A DNA stretch of 64,000 bases. Origin: Mesobacillus selenatarsenatis SF-1 (GTDB lineage: Bacteria; Bacillota; Bacilli; Bacillales; Cytobacillaceae). Under the pieces are notes generated by a model. That model made no database searches. It had not been told where the DNA came from and saw only the letters and a list, made by a program, of their open reading frames with translations. Of this stretch, positions 8,241-17,245 are shown in pieces; position 1 is the stretch's first letter, and every line of letters begins with the position of its first letter. Both the position numbers and the translations under genes were made by a program. Location: positions 1-64,000 of the forward strand of contig NZ_BASE01000028.1 of assembly GCF_000813125.1 (NCBI RefSeq), in the 5' to 3' direction.

Positions 8241-8428
8241 CCAGTTGGAAGAGATATTTTATCGGTTAAGACAGTTTTACAAGCTTGGGATAGCTTTATT
8301 TTAGGTTAAGTGAACTTTTATTACCGGTTGAGACCCTTTTATTTCCGGTTGCAGCAATTTTATTACCGGTTGGGACACTTTTATCTCCGGTTGCAGTAAT
8401 TTTATCTCTGGTTGGGACACTTTTATAA
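8241..8428. repeat. array of about nine 21-bp units (same family as at 60110-60775)
   Basis: Units begin with NCNGGTTG near 8241, 8262, 8281, 8302, 8324, 8345, 8366, 8387 and 8408. The last five are exactly 21 bp apart and alternate between a GGGACAC-type and a GCAGYAA-type sequence. The array fills most of the 293-bp gap between the phosphodiesterase and MFS genes. Confidence 0.85.
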
Positions 8429-8488
8429 ACCTTAAGTAGTTATGGTTCAACTTAATAGACAAAATACAAATTTATTGGGGGCAAAAGG

Positions 8489-9760
8489 ATGAAAGGTTTT
8501 ACGAAGGAAGAGAGCAGCTGGATTCGTTATGACTGGGCCAGCTCGGCTTATTCGATTATCATTTCGACGGCTGTGTTCCCACTATTTTATAAAGCTTCTG
8601 CTACTGAGGCTGGTGTGAGCCTGTCAAATTCAACCGCCTATTTGGGTTATACGATTGCGATCGCCACCTTCATATTGGCATTGATTGGTCCCATCCTGGG
8701 GACAATTGCGGACTATCAAGGAATGAAGAAGCGATTTTTCACCATTTTCTTTACGTTAGGGATCACCTTTACAGCTGGTCTTGCCTTCGTGCCAAGCGGA
8801 AACTGGCTCATGCTGCTAGTCGTCTACACCTTAGCCGTGCTTGGTTCGACAGGTTCAAATGTTTTCTATGATGCCTTTATCGTTGATGTAACGACAGATA
8901 AACGGATGGACAGAGTATCAGCGCGCGGTTACGGGATGGGTTACATCGGGAGTACGATTCCCTTCATAATCAGTATTGCAATCATCATTTTAGCCCAGAC
9001 AAAGGTTTTGCCAATTTCTATGACCCTAGCCAGTCAGACAGCTTTTATCATTACTGCCATCTGGTGGGGACTTTTCTCCATTCCCATGTTTAAAAATGTG
9101 CACCAAAAGCATTACATCGAGCGCGAACCGCAAATGGTGCTGCAAAGCTTTAGACGTTTAGGAAAAACTTTTAAGGAAATCCGAAAGTACAGGGCATTAT
9201 TTTTATTCTTATTAGCTTATTTCTTTTACATTGACGGTGTTGGAACGATCATTACGATGTCTACAGCCTATGGAACCGATTTAGGCATTAGCTCTACTAA
9301 CCTATTAATCATCCTTTTCGCTACCCAGGTTGTTGCCTGGCCTTTCGCAATCTTATTCGGAAAATTATCAGAGCGTTTTACCGGTAAAAAAATGCTTTAT
9401 GTCGGAATTACCGTTTATATCTTTGTTTGTATCTACGCTTACTTCCTGGAAACAACGACTGACTTCTGGATCCTGGCCATGCTTGTCGCTACGTCTCAGG
9501 GCGGTATCCAAGCGTTAAGCCGATCTTATTTTGCCAAATTAGTGCCGAAAGCAAATGCGAATGAGTTTTTCGGTTTCTATAACATTTTCGGAAAGTTCGC
9601 TTCAATCATGGGTCCGCTCATGGTTGGACTGACAGCACAGCTTACTGGCAATTCGAGCATGGGAGTTTTCAGCCTCGTCATCCTATTCGTTATTGGGATG
9701 GTCATTCTCGCATTTGTTCCAGAACCAGAACAACAGCCTCAAGCGCCTGAAATTGTTTAA
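8489..9760 (+). CDS. MFS transporter, UMF1/Atg22 family
   Basis: A 423-residue, 12-segment membrane protein. The N-terminus (ESSWIRYDWASSAYS, ~7-21) is the hallmark of the UMF1 family, named after yeast Atg22, which exports amino acids from vacuoles. A polar loop near 190-235 separates the two six-helix bundles, and GIQALSRSYFAKLVP (~340-354) is the usual second-half signature. It probably exports amino acids or small peptides, which is inference from the family. GGGGGCAAAAGG precedes the ATG. It is followed by a terminator and an M20 peptidase gene on the same strand. Confidence 0.88.
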   Translation: MKGFTKEESSWIRYDWASSAYSIIISTAVFPLFYKASATEAGVSLSNSTAYLGYTIAIATFILALIGPILGTIADYQGMKKRFFTIFFTLGITFTAGLAFVPSGNWLMLLVVYTLAVLGSTGSNVFYDAFIVDVTTDKRMDRVSARGYGMGYIGSTIPFIISIAIIILAQTKVLPISMTLASQTAFIITAIWWGLFSIPMFKNVHQKHYIEREPQMVLQSFRRLGKTFKEIRKYRALFLFLLAYFFYIDGVGTIITMSTAYGTDLGISSTNLLIILFATQVVAWPFAILFGKLSERFTGKKMLYVGITVYIFVCIYAYFLETTTDFWILAMLVATSQGGIQALSRSYFAKLVPKANANEFFGFYNIFGKFASIMGPLMVGLTAQLTGNSSMGVFSLVILFVIGMVILAFVPEPEQQPQAPEIV

Positions 9761-9765
9761 TTATT

Positions 9766-9793
9766 AGCCTCTGGGGAACCGGAGGCTTTTTTT
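9766..9793 (+). terminator. Rho-independent terminator of the MFS gene
   Basis: AGCCTC ... GAGGCT stem with inner GG/CC pairing, followed by seven T. Confidence 0.88.
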
Positions 9794-9817
9794 AAAAAGG
9801 AGGTCTTCTAATAATCT

Positions 9818-11290
9818 ATGAAAAAACTCAAGTTTTCTCTAATCATAATCGGCAGCTTGCTCCTTGTTTTCATCATTGTCACCATGTTCAATGCCCTCAC
9901 CTTGGAATCCCGCCAACCCTCACCAGATTACTTTAACGGCACTATCAATGAAGACCATGCGATTAATACCCTATCAAAGGCGATTCAATTTAATACTATT
10001 TCCTACCAGGACCGAAGCAAAATGGACCTAATTGAATTCGACCGTTTTATTACCTTTTTAAAAGAAAGCTTTCCTATCGTACATGAAGATCTTGAGCTTG
10101 AAAAAGTAAATAGCCATGCACTCGTATATAAATGGAAAGGAACAGACTCTACGAAGCTTCCAATTGGATTGACAAGCCACTACGATGTGGTTCCCGTCCT
10201 TGAAGGCACGGAGGAAAATTGGGAGCACGACCCTTTCAGCGGGACCATCGCAGACGGAAAGATTTGGGGACGTGGTACACTGGATGACAAAATCGGTGTA
10301 GTTGGAATACTTGAAGCTGCAGAACACCTGCTCAAAGAAGGTTATCAGCCTTCCCGCGATATCTACTTGATGTTTGGACATGATGAAGAAATCGGCGGTG
10401 ATGAAGGTGCTGCCTCTATTGTGAGTACTCTTAAAGAAAGAGGAATCAAGTTTGACTTCGTTTTAGATGAAGGCGGGGCCATCGTCGAGAACATGGTTCC
10501 AGGTGTCGATCAACCTGTGGGCGTTGTCGGTGTTTCTGAAAAAGGGTCTGCGACTGCAGAGCTGTCTATCGAAGGAAGCGGTGGCCATTCATCGCAGCCA
10601 AAAGACCGGACGAACATCGGCAGAATTGCAAGCGCGATTGCCAAGCTAGAAGAAACCCAGTTCCCCGCCGACCTGAAAGGACCTGGTGAGGATCTATTTG
10701 AGTTTGTCGCTCCTGAAATGAGCTTTGCCATGAAATATGTCTTTGCCAACAAGTTTATTTTCGAGCCGGTTATCGAAAGAATCCTGCTTGAGCAGCCTGC
10801 ATCATCTGCGCTGATCAGGACAACGATCGCACCAACGATCTTCCATGCCGGCGAGCAGTATAACGCCCTTCCTGAAAAAGCTTCAGCAATTATCAATCTG
10901 CGCCTCATGCCTGGTGATTCATTGGAAGAAGTGAAGGATTATATCAAAAAAACGATCGATGACGAGGATATCAAAGTAACTCTCAAAGGCTCTGAAGCTT
11001 CTGGTGTTTCTGACGTCGATAGCTGGCATTTCAAAACAATACAGCAAAGCGCAAAAAATGTCTATGATGAAGCAGTCATCGCACCCTATCTGATGTTCGC
11101 CGGGTCTGATGCAAAGCATTACGACAGCATCGCCGAAAACACGTACAGGTTCCTCCCTGTTCAGTTGACATCAGAAGACCTGAATCGCATGCATGGAACA
11201 AACGAGCATGTTAGTATTGATAACTACCTGAACGCGATTGGTTTTTATATGGAAGTCATTAGGGAAGCGGATAAGGAAACAATGAAGTAG
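9818..11290 (+). CDS. membrane-anchored M20 peptidase (PM20D1/carboxypeptidase-S-like)
   Basis: A 490-residue protein with one N-terminal membrane segment (~4-26) and an extracytoplasmic M20 domain. Metal motifs are LTSHYDVVP (~117-125, His119), GRGTLDDK (~154-161, bridging Asp), GHDEEIGGDEG (~187-197, catalytic Glu pair) and a C-terminal AGSDAKHY with the last His. The long form with a separate dimerisation insert matches the carboxypeptidase S / PM20D1 branch, which cleaves C-terminal amino acids or N-acyl amino acids. The outside location suggests processing of external peptides. AAAGGAGGT lies rather far (~13 nt) from the ATG. Confidence 0.87.
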   Translation: MKKLKFSLIIIGSLLLVFIIVTMFNALTLESRQPSPDYFNGTINEDHAINTLSKAIQFNTISYQDRSKMDLIEFDRFITFLKESFPIVHEDLELEKVNSHALVYKWKGTDSTKLPIGLTSHYDVVPVLEGTEENWEHDPFSGTIADGKIWGRGTLDDKIGVVGILEAAEHLLKEGYQPSRDIYLMFGHDEEIGGDEGAASIVSTLKERGIKFDFVLDEGGAIVENMVPGVDQPVGVVGVSEKGSATAELSIEGSGGHSSQPKDRTNIGRIASAIAKLEETQFPADLKGPGEDLFEFVAPEMSFAMKYVFANKFIFEPVIERILLEQPASSALIRTTIAPTIFHAGEQYNALPEKASAIINLRLMPGDSLEEVKDYIKKTIDDEDIKVTLKGSEASGVSDVDSWHFKTIQQSAKNVYDEAVIAPYLMFAGSDAKHYDSIAENTYRFLPVQLTSEDLNRMHGTNEHVSIDNYLNAIGFYMEVIREADKETMK

Positions 11291-11413
11291 GATTTATAGG
11301 GGTCGGGTTGAGTGTTATTTCACTTAAGTAACGCTCGCCCAAATCAAACCAGCTTTTTTTACCTGAACCATGGCTGAACTCTCTTTCCAGTTATTTAAAA
11401 TGAGGTGAAATGG

Positions 11414-11626
11414 ATGAAACTTTATTGGCTATCTATTATGTTTCTACTCTTTATCTGGCTCACCGTATCCTCCATTTACTCAGACCCAGTATGGTGGTCA
11501 ATCTTCACGGCAAATCGTTCTACCCATACCCCTTTAATTGAGCAGTTTTCTTTAGTCAAAGTAACCCTTGTTTTACTTGTTTCAATCGCCATATGGTTTA
11601 TGTTAAAAAATCGACAGTCAGAATAA
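11414..11626 (+). CDS. small two-segment membrane protein, unknown
   Basis: A 70-residue protein with membrane segments at ~4-22 and ~46-62 and a polar loop between them (SDPVWWSIFTANRSTH). The frame is open from a GTG at 11405, but AGGTGA lies 7 nt before the ATG at 11414, so this start is chosen. No family recognised. Confidence 0.6.
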   Translation: MKLYWLSIMFLLFIWLTVSSIYSDPVWWSIFTANRSTHTPLIEQFSLVKVTLVLLVSIAIWFMLKNRQSE

Positions 11627-11765
11627 ACTTTACTGAGGGATCGCAAGTGAATATCAAAACGTTATACTTGCCTTTTTAAAGATTTAAATTTATCACGATG
11701 TTCCCCTCTCTACTGTCATGCTTTCCATCCGAATTTTTCATCTCTTTTCTAAAAAAGTAGCGAAA

Positions 11766-11782
11766 TTTGTCGATATGACAAA
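11766..11782. promoter_or_regulatory. inverted repeat upstream of the diguanylate cyclase gene
   Basis: TTTGTC-GATAT-GACAAA is a perfect 6+6 inverted repeat 40 bp before the start codon. It could be an operator; no clear -35/-10 pair was assigned. The rest of the 195-bp gap shows nothing else. Confidence 0.35.
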
Positions 11783-11821
11783 GTAGAGATTTTTAGTTTT
11801 GTTGCGAAAGGAATACTTTAA

Positions 11822-13465
11822 ATGAAAATCAACCTTCGAGCTTATATGGCTCTATTTTTTGGCGTTATTATCATTGCGCTAACGATGCTGTTGAGTATAA
11901 CGATCAGCAAGCATTCAAGTGAAACGATCAAAAGAGAGATTGGTAACAGCCTGTCTTCTACTGCCTATCATATGGCAGATAAACTAGACTCGTTTATGTG
12001 GTCAAGAATCGGGGAAGTTGAGGTCCTAAGTCAAATAGAGGATATTAAATCCCATGAGGATCTGCAGTCAGCTCAGCTATTGCTGGACCAGTTAAAGTCC
12101 AGTATTCCCGTTTTTTCTTGGATTGGCCTGACAGATTCAGCGGGAACTGTGGTCGCAGCATCAGACAAAATTCTGGTAGGCTCTGATATTTCACAGCGCC
12201 CTGTTTATCAGGAAGGTAAAAAAGGAACTTTCATTGGCGATGTCCATAACGCGGTTCTTCTTGCAAACCTGCTTCCGAATCCAACTGGAGAGCCGATGCA
12301 ATTTGTCGATATCAGCAAAGCGTTAACAGATGAAAACGGAAATTTCACTGGTGTTCTGGCTGCGCATCTCAGCTGGGAATGGTCGCGGCAAGTACAGGAT
12401 GAAATTGTGGAACCCTTAAAGGATGAATTAAGTGGTGCAGAAGTTTTTGTGGTGAGTGGTTTGGACAGTACGGTCCTCCTTGGACCAGATGGTATGACTG
12501 GGAATTTCCTTGATGTTGATAGTGTTCATAAGGCGAGGAAGGGTGCGAATAGCTGGCTCGTGGAAGAGTGGCCGGACGGAAAAAATTATTTGACTGGATT
12601 TGCAGTCGGTGATGGCCATGATGATTATTCTGGCCTCGGATGGACGGTCATTGTTCGAATCCCTGAAGAGAACGCTTTTGCCCCTGTCGAACAATTAAAG
12701 TCTTTTATAATCAAACTTGGCACAATAACTGCTGTAGTCTTTGCTATTATTGGCTGGTTTCTTGCCGGTTTCATAACCAATCCTTTACAAAGAATATCTA
12801 GAGCTGCTCATAGTTTAAGAATCGGCAAAGAAAGTACTATTCCTTTAATAAAAGGAATCAAGGATCTTGAACTCCTATCCAGTTCTTTAAGGGACTTAGT
12901 TGATACATTGGTACGTACTGAATCCAATTTAGGCAAAATGGAAAACCTGGCCCATCATGATATCTTGACCGGTCTTGGAAACCGTGTCGCGCTTGATCAA
13001 TTTTTAAAACATGCCAAAACTTCAGGGAATTCATTGTCCTTTTTATATTTGGATTTGGATGGATTTAAAATAATCAACGATACGTATGGGCATCAAACAG
13101 GAGACCTGCTGCTAAAGGAAGTGGCTCGCAGGCTGAACGAAAATACACGGAAAGAAGATCCTATCTTCAGGCTTGGTGGTGACGAATTCCTTGTGGTCGT
13201 GAGTAGTCCGACTGAATCAAAGAAACACGTGCTTAGCGCAATAGCGAACAAGCTGATTACGAACATAAACAACCCTTATGAAATAGCTGGATCAAAGCTT
13301 CATGTCGGATGCAGTGTTGGTGGTGCAGTATGGCCCGATCATGATATCGACCCTTTTACCGTCATTAGTTACGCTGATGAGGCACTCTATGCTTCAAAAC
13401 GAGCCGGTAAAAATAAATTCAGCTTCCATACGAATAAGCACCAAAAACAAATGCCAGGAGCGTAA
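11822..13465 (+). CDS. Cache-HAMP-GGDEF diguanylate cyclase
   Basis: A 547-residue sensor enzyme. Membrane segments at ~8-30 and ~295-318 flank an extracytoplasmic double-Cache-like ligand domain (SWIGLTDSAGTVVAASD near 100, the YSGLGWTVIVRIPE strand near 270). A HAMP region (~320-370) leads to a GGDEF domain beginning AHHDILTGLGNR (~380). The active site is intact (RLGGDEF, ~455) and RxxD of the inhibitory I-site (RKED) ends exactly five residues before GGDEF. It should make cyclic di-GMP in response to an external ligand, with product feedback. AAAGGA precedes the ATG. A terminator overlaps its stop. Confidence 0.92.
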   Translation: MKINLRAYMALFFGVIIIALTMLLSITISKHSSETIKREIGNSLSSTAYHMADKLDSFMWSRIGEVEVLSQIEDIKSHEDLQSAQLLLDQLKSSIPVFSWIGLTDSAGTVVAASDKILVGSDISQRPVYQEGKKGTFIGDVHNAVLLANLLPNPTGEPMQFVDISKALTDENGNFTGVLAAHLSWEWSRQVQDEIVEPLKDELSGAEVFVVSGLDSTVLLGPDGMTGNFLDVDSVHKARKGANSWLVEEWPDGKNYLTGFAVGDGHDDYSGLGWTVIVRIPEENAFAPVEQLKSFIIKLGTITAVVFAIIGWFLAGFITNPLQRISRAAHSLRIGKESTIPLIKGIKDLELLSSSLRDLVDTLVRTESNLGKMENLAHHDILTGLGNRVALDQFLKHAKTSGNSLSFLYLDLDGFKIINDTYGHQTGDLLLKEVARRLNENTRKEDPIFRLGGDEFLVVVSSPTESKKHVLSAIANKLITNINNPYEIAGSKLHVGCSVGGAVWPDHDIDPFTVISYADEALYASKRAGKNKFSFHTNKHQKQMPGA

Positions 13466-13484
13466 TCTCCTGGCAATTTGTTTG
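13452..13484 (+). terminator. terminator overlapping the GGDEF stop codon
   Basis: TGCCAGGAG (13452-13460) and CTCCTGGCA (13467-13475) form a perfect 9-bp stem, with a 6-nt loop and ATTTGTTTG after it. Confidence 0.8.
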
Positions 13485-13528
13485 CTCAAAGCAATTTCAT
13501 CTCCCTTTACCTAAACTAATAAGGGCAC

Positions 13529-13888
13529 TTATTTTTGCGGAATATTCGATTTAAGGAATTTCACCAATTCATCATAATCATAAGTTTTCAGTGCGATCCC
13601 CTTATTATCCAGGACTACATATGCAGGTTCTTTTTCAATCCCGGCAGTCGAGAAAGACTCCTGAGCTGCTTCCAGCGACTTTGGATGATAAATCGTATGA
13701 ATTTTTGTTTCATCAATGCCTTCTTTTGCGAGCTTGCTTCCATCAACTTCTTCATCACCTACGACATACAGGCCATAGATGCCTTCTTGATCAGAAACCA
13801 ACCCTTTCAATTGTTGTTCTTCTTCACTACAGCCTGATAAAAAAGCGATTAGTATAATTGCCATAACCAGTAGTTTCTTTATCATCAC
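13529..13888 (-). CDS. small lipoprotein, possibly thioredoxin-fold
   Basis: A 119-residue secreted lipoprotein. The signal peptide ends in a lipobox, LSGC (Cys20). The mature part has an alternating alpha/beta pattern ending in EPAYVVLDNKGIALKTYDYDELVKFLKS, like the last strands and helix of thioredoxin folds, but it has no CxxC. Function unknown; a binding or chaperone role at the membrane surface is only a guess. It stands alone, convergent with the GGDEF gene. Confidence 0.72.
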   Translation of the reverse strand: MMIKKLLVMAIILIAFLSGCSEEEQQLKGLVSDQEGIYGLYVVGDEEVDGSKLAKEGIDETKIHTIYHPKSLEAAQESFSTAGIEKEPAYVVLDNKGIALKTYDYDELVKFLKSNIPQK

Positions 13889-13974
13889 TACGCACCTCCG
13901 GAAGAATAGTGGTTAATACAATTACGTATGAGAATTCTAAAGGGTTTCAAATAAACGGATAATCATTCATTTTT

Positions 13975-14424
13975 TTACACATCTTCTCCCTTTCTCTCTA
14001 AAAACCTCTCTAGCCATTCATAATCCACCGGTCCATTGGTAATTTCAAATTGGTACATATCGAATAACAAAACTTCTCTTTCGATTAAGGAAGGCATCGT
14101 GACCCTGTTGTCTTCATATTCCATTTGGAATTGGAATTGTTCATCTGGATATTCAGAAACAAAATCGCGATCTCCGATTTTTTTCACTTTATATTGATTT
14201 AGGAAACTAATCAGCTCCTGAATTGATTGATCATCAGTTAATTGCCGATTATAAGTTGCCCTTTCATCCATTTTCGGGAGCTGATTGTAATAGATTTTTT
14301 CAATTTTACTTGTATCTAGTAAATCCGCTAAATTTTTTTCACGATAATCGATCCATCTGGTAACACCATATATAAGTAAAATAAAAATTACGATGGATAA
14401 TATATAGAAATTTTTCTTGTTCAA
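13975..14424 (-). CDS. membrane-anchored protein of unknown function
   Basis: A 149-residue protein with one N-terminal membrane segment (~6-23) and an extracytoplasmic domain rich in acidic and aromatic residues. No family recognised. It starts at TTG, whose TTGA overlaps the stop of the upstream membrane-protein gene, with AAGGTGAGAGG as ribosome site inside that gene. The two are therefore coupled. Confidence 0.65.
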   Translation of the reverse strand: MNKKNFYILSIVIFILLIYGVTRWIDYREKNLADLLDTSKIEKIYYNQLPKMDERATYNRQLTDDQSIQELISFLNQYKVKKIGDRDFVSEYPDEQFQFQMEYEDNRVTMPSLIEREVLLFDMYQFEITNGPVDYEWLERFLERKGEDV

Positions 14425-14801
14425 ACCCTCTCACCTTCCTTATATGACAAAACTCTCCCTAAAACGAATCCATAAATCCAGTGCCCGGCCATCCAAAATA
14501 AAAAAGCATATGCACTTGTGATTGACGGTGTCCGTTCTGAGAGAAGCGTTGTTGGAAATAGCAGCAAACCAACGATTAAGCTCACTCTAATTACAAAACG
14601 ATGTATTGTTTCTTTCTGGAAGTCCTTTCTGGTTATGTAAAAGTTCACACCAAAAGCAAGCATTATGGATATTACCATATGCAAACCAAACTCAACTGTT
14701 TCATGCAGATTAATGGTTTTAAGGATTGGTATGTAATCAACATTTAGCAATAAGGTGTACACTTTAAGGCTTGTTATAGATTGGACAAGTTTTAAAAACA
14801 A
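14421..14801 (-). CDS. four-segment membrane protein; real N-terminus may lie upstream at 14858
   Basis: A membrane protein of unknown function with segments at ~1-15, ~37-54, ~70-88 and ~98-115. The first usable start is the TTG at 14801 (126 residues), which has no good ribosome site and falls inside the first hydrophobic segment. The frame stays open upstream and reads INTKIKPVVGGLISGIV from 14858, which completes a proper first helix. AGGGGG lies at 14874-14869, 10 nt before an ATC codon at 14858. Either a rare ATC start is used or the start region is mutated. It is coupled to the downstream gene through TTGA. Confidence 0.6.
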   Translation of the reverse strand: MFLKLVQSITSLKVYTLLLNVDYIPILKTINLHETVEFGLHMVISIMLAFGVNFYITRKDFQKETIHRFVIRVSLIVGLLLFPTTLLSERTPSITSAYAFLFWMAGHWIYGFVLGRVLSYKEGERV

Positions 14802-14952
14802 ACCAAGGACTATCCCTGAAATCAGTCCGCCGACTACTGGTTTTATTTTTGTATTGATAGGACTTCTTCCCCCTCTAAATATTCATAAAATCTATATTAG
14901 ATTCATTCGTTACCTATTCGGGATAAATATAGGATATTCCTTTTGGGAAATA

Positions 14953-14978
14953 GAAAAAGCAGATCTAAAAGACCTGCT
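14953..14978 (-). terminator. Rho-independent terminator of the 87-residue gene
   Basis: AAGCAG-TCT and AGA-CTGCTT stem (14957-14978) followed on the minus strand by TTTTTCTATTT. Confidence 0.8.
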
Positions 14979-14982
14979 TCCT

Positions 14983-15246
14983 TCAGTGATACAGCGACTT
15001 TACTCTCTCAAGGTCGCTGATCAATTCATTTATCTCGGACTGCGTCAATCTGACAAGCATCTGGTCATAAAGTGTAACTATTTGCCCATCAGAATCTCTT
15101 TCGTGTTTTATCAAGTAATTATACACTGCCTCCATCTGGCACTCTTTAAAAATGGATTGGGTTTCAAAGCTTTTTACCCGCTGCAGAGAAAATTCATTTA
15201 ATGATTGATCAAATTCACCCGAGATGATCTTCCCCTCGACAAACAT
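14983..15246 (-). CDS. small cytosolic protein, unknown
   Basis: An 87-residue, mostly helical, acidic protein (MFVEGKIISGEFDQS...). No family recognised. AAAGGGAGTGATAGA directly precedes the ATG at 15246, which decides this start; an in-frame upstream start at 15303 would add 19 residues with no ribosome site. Own terminator downstream. Confidence 0.62.
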   Translation of the reverse strand: MFVEGKIISGEFDQSLNEFSLQRVKSFETQSIFKECQMEAVYNYLIKHERDSDGQIVTLYDQMLVRLTQSEINELISDLERVKSLYH

Positions 15247-15309
15247 TCTATCACTCCCTTTGTATGGTGAAGATATTTTCCCCCATACCAAGGAACAAAA
15301 CACATTGAG

Positions 15310-16200
15310 TTAGCCGAAAAATTTCTCATACTCTTCTTCAAGTAGTCGAGGATTTAATTCCTCGTATGCTAACTCCTTGGAAGTGATACAAAGTCCCGCG
15401 CAAACTGTTCCGAGCTTAAGCGATTCCTCAGTAGATTTACCCCTTAAAAACCCGTATAAGAAGCCTGAAAAAAAGCTGTCACCTGCTCCGTTCGCATCTT
15501 TGTATCGATACTCGTTGATAATCGGAGTTTCAAGCCATTCCTGATTATTTGTCAGAGCCGTTGCCCCATTCTTTCCGTGTGTGCAGACAACCAGTTGTTT
15601 GCCCAAAGATATCCACTTTTCCATCATCGGTTTGTAATCAGGCATATTATCTGAGCTAACGAATATAAAATCAGCAATCTCGATAAAATCATCGTGATAA
15701 GGGTTGCCTGGATTATAGTCGTGCAAATCGGTCCACACGGTTTTTTTGTATTGTTTTAATAATGGGATTAGCTGCTTTGTGTAAGCAATGATATTCAACA
15801 CAACCAAATCAGCCTCTTTGATTAGCTGCTCGATCCTGTGCAAGTTCAAATGCAATTCTGATGATGACTGGGTAACAAATATCGATATTCTATCTCCCTG
15901 GGGACTCATCAAATTGACATGTCTCTCTGTCCCCCGAGGGTCATGGTCATAAACAAAATCGACACCGACTTCATCCAGTTTCTTTCGGATTTTCACTCCA
16001 TACTCATCATTTCCGATAATGGAATGGAGTGTAGCAGGCACTTTCAGCTTGGAAAGGTTCAGTGCTTTCCCCGCGCCAGTAGAACCCAAAGTCTCAGTAT
16101 ATGCTGCATAATGGATTGTTTGCGGCACCGGATCTGGAAGTTTATCCAGATGAATGACCGAATCGAATGTAGTTCCACCTATTATAAGAACATTGCCCAA
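15310..16200 (-). CDS. PfkB-family sugar/nucleoside kinase (ribokinase-like)
   Basis: A 296-residue kinase. The N-terminal GGTTFDSVIHL strand, GSTGAGKALNLSKL (~45-58, the substrate-site GG-N motif) and NGAGDSFFSGFLYG (~243-256, the second PfkB signature with the catalytic Asp and anion hole) are all present. It should phosphorylate a sugar, nucleoside or related alcohol with ATP in the cytosol; the substrate cannot be told. AAAGGAGGAATATAAG before the TTG at 16200 fixes the start, although the frame is open to 16221. The 307-bp gap upstream holds a hairpin at 16398-16426 and nothing coding on either strand. Confidence 0.85.
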   Translation of the reverse strand: MGNVLIIGGTTFDSVIHLDKLPDPVPQTIHYAAYTETLGSTGAGKALNLSKLKVPATLHSIIGNDEYGVKIRKKLDEVGVDFVYDHDPRGTERHVNLMSPQGDRISIFVTQSSSELHLNLHRIEQLIKEADLVVLNIIAYTKQLIPLLKQYKKTVWTDLHDYNPGNPYHDDFIEIADFIFVSSDNMPDYKPMMEKWISLGKQLVVCTHGKNGATALTNNQEWLETPIINEYRYKDANGAGDSFFSGFLYGFLRGKSTEESLKLGTVCAGLCITSKELAYEELNPRLLEEEYEKFFG

Positions 16201-16394
16201 CTTATATTCCTCCTTTTCCAATCAGTCCTCAATAGATTAAGCAACAAAACCTTTTTTTGTAATTCGAGCATAACAGATAATACTCTTGATTTTATTGATC
16301 TCTTTGTCCACTCGTTAACAAATTACAAAACAATCTTTGACTTTATGGATTTCTTTATAGGGGAGAACACCCAAATGAGGGAAATTGGTCAAAT

Positions 16395-16426
16395 AATAGC
16401 CACCCGTCTCATTTCAACAGGTGGCT
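16395..16426 (-). terminator. terminator-like hairpin downstream of the SDR gene
   Basis: AGCCACC (16398-16404) pairs with GGTGGCT (16420-16426). It has a T-run on the + side and a weaker ATTATTT on the minus side. The only gene reading towards it is the minus-strand SDR ending at 16508. Confidence 0.55.
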
Positions 16427-16507
16427 TTTGGTCGCTGGTAGAACTAATTGATGTACTATCAGACTAATTTCATGATTTTTGAAGTTAAAGTCTTCTGTTC
16501 ACCTTCA

Positions 16508-17245
16508 TTACCCCTGGTTCGTTGGCCTGATGATGATTTCATTTACAGCAACTGATGCGGGCTGAGAAAGTGCATAATGAACTGCATTTGCAATATCTTC
16601 ACTCCGTATAGAAGGTAGATCCGGGTTCTCAAATATAGGCTTTACTTCTTGGTCAACAATTAAATTTGGCAGCTCCGTATCTACGACACCCGGGGAGATC
16701 GTGGTAGTCCTGATATTCGATTTGGTCAATTCTTTATTAAGTCCCTCCATAATCACCCTGGCAGCAAACTTTGTTGCACAATATACTGTTCCTGATGGGA
16801 AGATTCCATGTCCGGCAACGGAAGATGTCGTGATGATGTGACCACTGTTTTTTTCAAGCATATGAGGAAGTACAGCACTTACACCGTGTAAAACTCCTTT
16901 AATGTTGACATCAATCATTTGATCCCATTCTTCCACTCTATTATTTTTCATATAGGAAAGCGGCATGATTCCAGCATTATTAAAAAGCACATCGATTTGG
17001 CCATAATGTTCAAGTGCGAAACCAGCCAAATTTTGAACATCCTCCAGTGAAGTGACATCGGTAACTTTATAAACAGCTGTGCCGCCAAGTGATTGGATTT
17101 CCTCGGCAAGCTCTTGCAATCGTTCTTTCCTCCTTGCAGCAAGAACAATTTTCGCACCTACACTTGCTAATTTAACAGCAGTTGCACGACCGATCCCACT
17201 GCTAGCCCCTGTAATAATTACAACTTTATTTTTAATTACCGACAT
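16508..17245 (-). CDS. short-chain dehydrogenase/reductase (classical SDR)
   Basis: A 245-residue NAD(P)-dependent oxidoreductase. TGASSGIG (~12-19) is the dinucleotide-binding loop, NNAG (~88-91) the structural motif, Ser in TTSSVAGHG (~138) and YCATK (~152-156) the catalytic Ser-Tyr-Lys. AARRKER after the second strand favours NADPH. The ATG at 17245 is preceded by AAAGGGGTGG; the gene overlaps the M28 peptidase gene by 14 bp. Last gene of the long minus-strand cluster; substrate unknown. Confidence 0.87.
   Translation of the reverse strand: MSVIKNKVVIITGASSGIGRATAVKLASVGAKIVLAARRKERLQELAEEIQSLGGTAVYKVTDVTSLEDVQNLAGFALEHYGQIDVLFNNAGIMPLSYMKNNRVEEWDQMIDVNIKGVLHGVSAVLPHMLEKNSGHIITTSSVAGHGIFPSGTVYCATKFAARVIMEGLNKELTKSNIRTTTISPGVVDTELPNLIVDQEVKPIFENPDLPSIRSEDIANAVHYALSQPASVAVNEIIIRPTNQG

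Noticed and set aside
14755-15201. 148-residue frame on the + strand
   Set aside because: Antisense to two minus-strand genes and a terminator; Ile/Phe-rich composition typical of antisense frames in A/T-rich DNA.
15919-16467. 182-residue frame on the + strand
   Set aside because: It lies mostly antisense to the PfkB kinase gene, has no family features and no good ribosome site.
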